From assembly GCA_018679695.1 (NCBI GenBank), contig JAHHKH010000026.1, positions 1 through 7,410 on the forward strand: a stretch of 7,410 nt of DNA, read 5' to 3'. Origin of the DNA: Maribacter sp. GTDB taxonomy: Bacteria; Bacteroidota; Bacteroidia; Flavobacteriales; Flavobacteriaceae. Below are positions 1-4,657 of the stretch, piece by piece; within the stretch, counting starts at the first letter, position 1; every line of letters starts with the position of its first letter. A program made the translations under genes and the position numbers. Under the pieces are notes generated by a model, which had not been told where the DNA came from, did not search any database, and saw nothing but the letters and a program-made list of their open reading frames with translations.

Positions 1-749
1 CTGCTGTATTTGCCCCTAATAACGAAGGTAACCCTGAAATGATTTGGGCTGTTCGCTATGATGAAGTAAGTGCTGGAGGTATGAACTTCGCTCAAATGGG
101 CTTGCATTATACCAGTCAGTTGACCTATGCACTCGATCAACAACCATGGAACGGATATCAGGTATTGGAAGAATTCTATAACAGTTATGAAGCTGGTGAT
201 AAAAGACGGGAAGCTAATTTCTTGGTAGGCCCCCAGTTGGATTTTGGAGGAAGTGCCGCGCTTGATTTTGCAGCTGATGATCCTGACCTTCAACTGAACT
301 ATACTCCAAACATTAGCGAATTGGAACCCAATTCTGTTAGGGAAAGTGGTGCTCGTATGAAAAAGTTCAGCTACCAACTTTTCGGAAGATCTGAAATGAA
401 CAATGACTACCCGATTATGAGACTTGGTCAAGTACATTTGATCCGTGCAGAAGCAAGATCAAGAGCTGCAGGGGACTGGAATTTGTCCTTACCGGATGTA
501 AATGCAATAAGAGACCGTGCAGGTGTAGCTCCATTGACCTCTATCGATGCACAAGGTTTCTTTGATGAAAGAGGTAGAGAGATGTTCCAAGAGTCTAGTC
601 GTAGAACTGACCAGATCCGTTTTGGAAAATTCACCTCTGAAACCTGGTGGGAAAAAACAAACACTGATGCTTTCAGGGATTTATTCCCAATACCACAGGC
701 ACAAATTGATGCTGCTGGAGGTTCTTTAACACAGAATCCTGGGTACTAA
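1..749 (+). CDS. RagB/SusD-family nutrient-binding outer-membrane lipoprotein, C-terminal part (5' end outside window)
   Basis: The reading frame is open from the left edge (first whole codon at position 3, giving AVFAPNNEGNPEMIW) to TAA at 747-749. It therefore continues upstream, and the ATG at 39 is internal rather than a start. The 248 visible residues are roughly half of a usual SusD protein (about 500-600 residues). Classic C-terminal SusD signatures are visible: NDYPIMRLGQVHLIRAEAR at about 402-458, VNAIRDRAG near 500, ERGREMFQESSRRTDQIRFG at 567-626, FPIPQAQID at 684-710, and the terminal LTQNPGY. Family knowledge: SusD proteins are surface lipoproteins that cap a SusC TonB-dependent transporter and help deliver glycans or other oligomers to it. 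The partner susC would be expected just upstream, outside the window. The signal peptide and N-terminal helical repeats are not visible, so the substrate cannot be inferred. A terminator follows 22 bases after the stop. Confidence 0.96.
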   Translation, partial: AVFAPNNEGNPEMIWAVRYDEVSAGGMNFAQMGLHYTSQLTYALDQQPWNGYQVLEEFYNSYEAGDKRREANFLVGPQLDFGGSAALDFAADDPDLQLNYTPNISELEPNSVRESGARMKKFSYQLFGRSEMNNDYPIMRLGQVHLIRAEARSRAAGDWNLSLPDVNAIRDRAGVAPLTSIDAQGFFDERGREMFQESSRRTDQIRFGKFTSETWWEKTNTDAFRDLFPIPQAQIDAAGGSLTQNPGY

Positions 750-771
750 TCTAGTATTAAATTGTATATTT

Positions 772-802
772 AGGGTTGCCTTTTATAAGGCAACCCTTTT
801 TT
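772..802 (+). terminator. Rho-independent terminator after the SusD gene
   Basis: AGGGTTGCCT (772-781) pairs perfectly with AGGCAACCCT (788-797). One more T-A pair can close the loop to TTAT, and a run of T follows through 802. This is a strong intrinsic terminator lying wholly between the SusD stop and the next start at 820. It probably ends or attenuates the SusC/SusD transcript. No convincing promoter is seen in the 17 bases between the T-run and the next ATG, so partial read-through may supply the downstream genes. Confidence 0.9.
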
Positions 803-819
803 AATACAGCCAATTTAGA

Positions 820-3800
820 ATGAAACAACTGGTAGTATTTGCACTCCTTTTCTTGATCTCGTGCAACGAAAGCATTAAAAAAGATAGGCTTCCCCTTTTC
901 GTTTTAAAGGATGCTACCGGTATATCATTTGAAAACACATTGACCTACACCGAAGACTTCAATCCTTATGTATACCGAAATTTCTACAATGGTGGCGGAG
1001 TTGCCATTGGAGACATAAATAACGATGGTTTAGAAGATATTTATTTTACCGGAAATATGGTAGACAACAAGCTCTATCTAAACAAGGGAAACTGGCAATT
1101 CGAGGATATTACCCAAAAAGCTGGTGTTGCCTGTCCCAATGTTTGGTCAACGGGAGCAACATTTGTTGATATCAATGCCGATAACCTTTTGGATATTTAT
1201 GTCTGTAAATCCGGTAAACCGGAAGGGGAAAATAGGCATAATGAACTCTTCATCAACAATGGCGACCTCACATTTACCGAATCTTCTAAAGCATACGGTC
1301 TCGATGTCGAAGGCCTATCGGTTCATGCCGCCTTCTTTGATTATGATAAGGATGGCGATTTGGATGCCTACGTTCTAAATAATTCTATAAGATCTATTGG
1401 TGGCTTCGACTTGATCAAAGACCAAAGAAACATTCCAGACCCTGCCGGCAACGGCAATAAGTTCTTTAGGAATGACGACGGAAAATTTAATGATATCACA
1501 GAAGAAGCCAATATTTATTCGAGCAAGATCGGGTTCGGTTTGGGTATTACACTAGGTGATTTCAACAATGATGAATGGACGGATATTTTTATCTCCAATG
1601 ATTTTTTTGAGAAAGATTATCTCTATATAAACGATACCCAGGGCGGTTTTACCGAACAATTGGAAGACTATTTTAGCTCCATATCCATGGGTTCAATGGG
1701 TGCAGACCTTGCCGATTTGGACAATGACCTTTTTACAGATCTTATCGTAACTGAAATGCTTCCTGAAACCCATGAAAGGCAAAAAACCAAAACGATATTT
1801 GAATCTTGGGATAAACGAAAATTAGCCACTCAAAATGGTTATTATAATCAATACTCAAGGAATACATTGCAACGTAATTTGGGGAATAACCGATTCCTGG
1901 AACTTGGTAGACAGTCCAAGGTTTCCGCTACCGAATGGAGTTGGGGAGCCCTCATTTTTGATATGGACAATGATGGGCTTCGGGATATCTTTATCAGCAA
2001 TGGTGTATATAAAGATTTGCTCGACAGGGATTATCTCACCTATGAAGCGAATGAAGAGACCATAAAGAACAGAATTAATAGCAACGAGACAGATGTCATT
2101 AAAAAGTTGATAGATGCGATGCCGTCGCAAGCGATACCAAATTCAGTTTTCAAAAATCTAGGGGATTTTGATTTCGAAAACAAAAGAGAAGCCTGGGGGT
2201 TGGATCTGCCAAGTTTTAGCAATGGCAGTGCGTATGCTGATCTTGATAATGATGGAGATCTTGACCTCTTGGTGAATAATGTGAACATGCCCTCTTTTAT
2301 CTATGAAAACACTACCGATACTTTAACACATAGGAGCATTGTGCTCAAACTCTCGCAAAAGGACAGAAACACCAATACAATTGGTGCAAAGGCTATAATT
2401 AAATACAATAACCATAAAAGCTATAGCGAAAATTTTACTTCACGTGGATTTCAAAGCAGTATTGCCACAGCGCTTCATTTTGGAACAGGAAATACAACGA
2501 AAATTGATTCTTTATGGGTGAAATGGCCCGATGGTGCAACCACACTTCGGACGAATCTTCCCACCAACGAAGTATATGCCATCCCACATCCAAATGATTC
2601 TATTCATTCTACGGAAATTTTGGGAAACAAACCGGTAAAACCCATAACAGAGGCAATTAACCCGCTATTTGACCATAAGCATGTGGAAAATAATTACATT
2701 GATTTTAATAATGAACGTTTGCTACCTCAAATGTGCAGTAATGAAGGGCCTGCCCTGGCAGTGGAAGATATTAACAAAGATGGCAAACCAGATTTTTACG
2801 TTGGTGGGGCAAAAAATCAGACTGGTACACTATTTCTTTCATCCAAGAATACTTACGTGGAACATCAATCACCATTTGTAAATGAACAAAATTCTGAAGA
2901 TACCGATGCAGTTTTTTTCGATGGTGATAACGATGGTGATATGGATCTATATGTCTGTCATGGTGGCAAAGCATTCTCTCCCTATTCCACGGCCTTGAAT
3001 GACACCTATTATATCAATGAAAATGGCACGTTCAAAAAATCAAACACTTCGTCTCTTTTTACAGGTCCTATAAGCTCTTCCGTTGTCAAGCCAGCTGACT
3101 TTGATAATGATGGCGACATCGACCTGTTTGTTGGTGAAAGATATAAAACCGCACTTTACGGACTTCCGGGTTCTGGTTATGTTCTGGAAAATGATGGGAA
3201 AGGAAATTTTAGTCCTTCCGAAGCTAATATCCTAGCCGATATTGGCATGATTACCGATGCAGCTTGGACAGATTTCAATGCTGACGGTAAACAAGATCTT
3301 GTGATTCTCGGGGAATGGATGTCCTTGAAAATATTCATCAATACAGGTACTAAACTAATCGACAAGAGCGATGCCTACGGCCTCTCTGGAACAACTGGTT
3401 TATGGTCCTCACTCGCACTTATGGATATTGACCAGGACGGTGACCAAGATATAATAGCAGGTAATATTGGACGTAACAACTTTTACGAACCTGACATGAG
3501 AATGTACATTGCCGATTTTGACAACAATGGTTTTAAAGAACAGCTAATCTGTAAAAAGAAAGAAGGAAAATACTATCCTATAGCAGACAAAGACGAGCTT
3601 ATATCGCAAATACCATCTTTAAAAAAGAAAATACTTTACTACAGGGATTATGCGAAAGCAGATGTGCAATCTATTTTTTCCCAGGAAACACTGGCAAAGA
3701 CACAATCATTGGATTTAAAAATAATCGAAAGCTCCATTTTTCTTAATGAAGGAAATAAGTTCGTTCGCCAAAATCTGCCCAATGAAATTCAATATGCCCC

Positions 3801-4086
3801 CGTTTATTCGTTGATCACAGCCGACGTAAATGAGGATGGTTTGTTGGATTTACTATTTGGAGGCAATCAATTTTTAGTTAAACCTCAGTTCGGAAGGTAT
3901 GATGCTTCAATGGGATGGGTTATCTTTGGACCCTATTTTGAAACCAAAAAGCCCAAGGTGATTCCCTTGAACATCAAAGGGCAGATTCGAAATCAGAAAT
4001 TTATCACTTACAATAAAAACAAAATATTAATTACAGCCATTAATGATGAAAACACAAGTTTCCATGTCTTTAAAAATGATCGCTAA
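820..4086 (+). CDS. Giant VCBS/FG-GAP repeat lipoprotein with central ASPIC/UnbV domain
   Basis: This is a complete 1088-residue protein. The N-terminus MKQLVVFALLFLISC is a lipoprotein signal with the acylated cysteine at residue 15, so an envelope or surface lipoprotein is expected. Calcium-type Asp-rich loops (DxDxDG type, typical of VCBS/FG-GAP propeller blades) start near residues 65, 117, 174, 247, 299, 381 and 474. An ASPIC/UnbV domain follows at about 507-590 (NTIGAKA, SRGFQSS, LHFGTG, DSLWVKWPDG). Further loops start near 650, 701, 760, 818, 869, 899 (degenerate, DFDNNG) and 1002. Seven loops on each side suggest two seven-bladed propellers; the fold is inference. Loops 2, 4 and 5 have lost the usual glycine (DINADN, DFNNDE, DLDNDL). 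The family is often found beside SusC/SusD and is presumed to bind extracellular ligands, but no enzymatic residues are recognisable. The start has no Shine-Dalgarno and an AT-rich leader, which is normal in Bacteroidota. The 3' end overlaps the next gene, and the protein is paralogous to the one encoded from 4658. Confidence 0.95.
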   Translation: MKQLVVFALLFLISCNESIKKDRLPLFVLKDATGISFENTLTYTEDFNPYVYRNFYNGGGVAIGDINNDGLEDIYFTGNMVDNKLYLNKGNWQFEDITQKAGVACPNVWSTGATFVDINADNLLDIYVCKSGKPEGENRHNELFINNGDLTFTESSKAYGLDVEGLSVHAAFFDYDKDGDLDAYVLNNSIRSIGGFDLIKDQRNIPDPAGNGNKFFRNDDGKFNDITEEANIYSSKIGFGLGITLGDFNNDEWTDIFISNDFFEKDYLYINDTQGGFTEQLEDYFSSISMGSMGADLADLDNDLFTDLIVTEMLPETHERQKTKTIFESWDKRKLATQNGYYNQYSRNTLQRNLGNNRFLELGRQSKVSATEWSWGALIFDMDNDGLRDIFISNGVYKDLLDRDYLTYEANEETIKNRINSNETDVIKKLIDAMPSQAIPNSVFKNLGDFDFENKREAWGLDLPSFSNGSAYADLDNDGDLDLLVNNVNMPSFIYENTTDTLTHRSIVLKLSQKDRNTNTIGAKAIIKYNNHKSYSENFTSRGFQSSIATALHFGTGNTTKIDSLWVKWPDGATTLRTNLPTNEVYAIPHPNDSIHSTEILGNKPVKPITEAINPLFDHKHVENNYIDFNNERLLPQMCSNEGPALAVEDINKDGKPDFYVGGAKNQTGTLFLSSKNTYVEHQSPFVNEQNSEDTDAVFFDGDNDGDMDLYVCHGGKAFSPYSTALNDTYYINENGTFKKSNTSSLFTGPISSSVVKPADFDNDGDIDLFVGERYKTALYGLPGSGYVLENDGKGNFSPSEANILADIGMITDAAWTDFNADGKQDLVILGEWMSLKIFINTGTKLIDKSDAYGLSGTTGLWSSLALMDIDQDGDQDIIAGNIGRNNFYEPDMRMYIADFDNNGFKEQLICKKKEGKYYPIADKDELISQIPSLKKKILYYRDYAKADVQSIFSQETLAKTQSLDLKIIESSIFLNEGNKFVRQNLPNEIQYAPVYSLITADVNEDGLLDLLFGGNQFLVKPQFGRYDASMGWVIFGPYFETKKPKVIPLNIKGQIRNQKFITYNKNKILITAINDENTSFHVFKNDR

Positions 4087-4654
4087 AGTTTTCTTAACTC
4101 TTTTTATTATTTGCCTAACAGGATGTAATGAATCCGAATATGCAAAGCTTGTTAAAACAGAATTGGACAAGAACAATATAAACGAAACACTCATATTCGA
4201 TTTTCAGTTGGGTGAATCAAAGAAAGAATTTCACGATAAATGCTGGTTACTGAATAACAAAGGAATCATCATGCAAGGTCCGAAAAATGATTTTGTCCAA
4301 TATGAACTCCCTATTCAGGAAAACGATACCACTACACATCCTATAACCCTGCTTTTTTACGGCATTTTTGATGAAAAGAAGACTATGACCGGTATGGATA
4401 TGCAGTTCTTCTATAAGGGTTGGTCCCTTTGGAACAAATCATTGCAGGCCGAGCAACTGGTTCCTGTGGTAAAGGATAGTCTAAAATCTTGGTTTCCAGG
4501 AAATGATTTTATCACGGTCAATACCAAGAAAAGTGGAGAAATAATACATGTAAAAGTTGATGGTACACGTCGAATATTGATTGAACCTCTAAAAGGCAAT
4601 CGAGAAGTGGATGTTAGGATCGATGATCTTAGATATGTACTTGACAAACTTTAA
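4064..4654 (+). CDS. Small lipoprotein of unrecognised family
   Basis: From the ATG at 4064 the product is 196 residues, beginning MSLKMIAKVFLTLFIICLTGC. It has a charged start, a hydrophobic core and a good lipobox (LTGC) with cysteine 21. ATGs at 4043 and 4076 are in the same frame. 4076 gives a compact signal (MIAKVFLTLFIICLTGC) behind an A-rich leader, while 4043 adds a long N-terminal region. The start is therefore uncertain, and the overlap with the upstream gene is 11, 23 or 44 bases. The mature part is mixed alpha/beta in appearance, with FDFQLGESKKEF at about residues 45-56, a cysteine at 60, GWSLWNKSLQ near 119-128, and KVDGTRRI near 164-171. No calcium-type loops or catalytic motif are visible, and I cannot name a domain. 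It sits between two paralogous giant lipoproteins, overlapping the first and 3 bases from the second, so co-expression and a role as an accessory subunit are inferred. Confidence 0.85.
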   Translation: MSLKMIAKVFLTLFIICLTGCNESEYAKLVKTELDKNNINETLIFDFQLGESKKEFHDKCWLLNNKGIIMQGPKNDFVQYELPIQENDTTTHPITLLFYGIFDEKKTMTGMDMQFFYKGWSLWNKSLQAEQLVPVVKDSLKSWFPGNDFITVNTKKSGEIIHVKVDGTRRILIEPLKGNREVDVRIDDLRYVLDKL

Positions 4655-4657
4655 TAG

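Noticed and set aside
39..41. ATG at 39 as the start of a short SusD-like protein
   Set aside because: The frame is open to the left edge and codes SusD-like sequence before it, so the gene is cut by the window rather than short.
762..772. Promoter-like TATATTTA resembling the Bacteroidota TAnnTTTG element
   Set aside because: It lies upstream of the terminator hairpin, differs from the consensus at the final base, and has no properly spaced upstream TTG; AT-rich chance match is likely.
4043..4654. Frameshift between the first giant and the small lipoprotein making one longer protein
   Set aside because: The small protein has its own complete signal peptide with lipobox at the overlap, and the giant's C-terminus ends normally; two overlapping genes explain it better.
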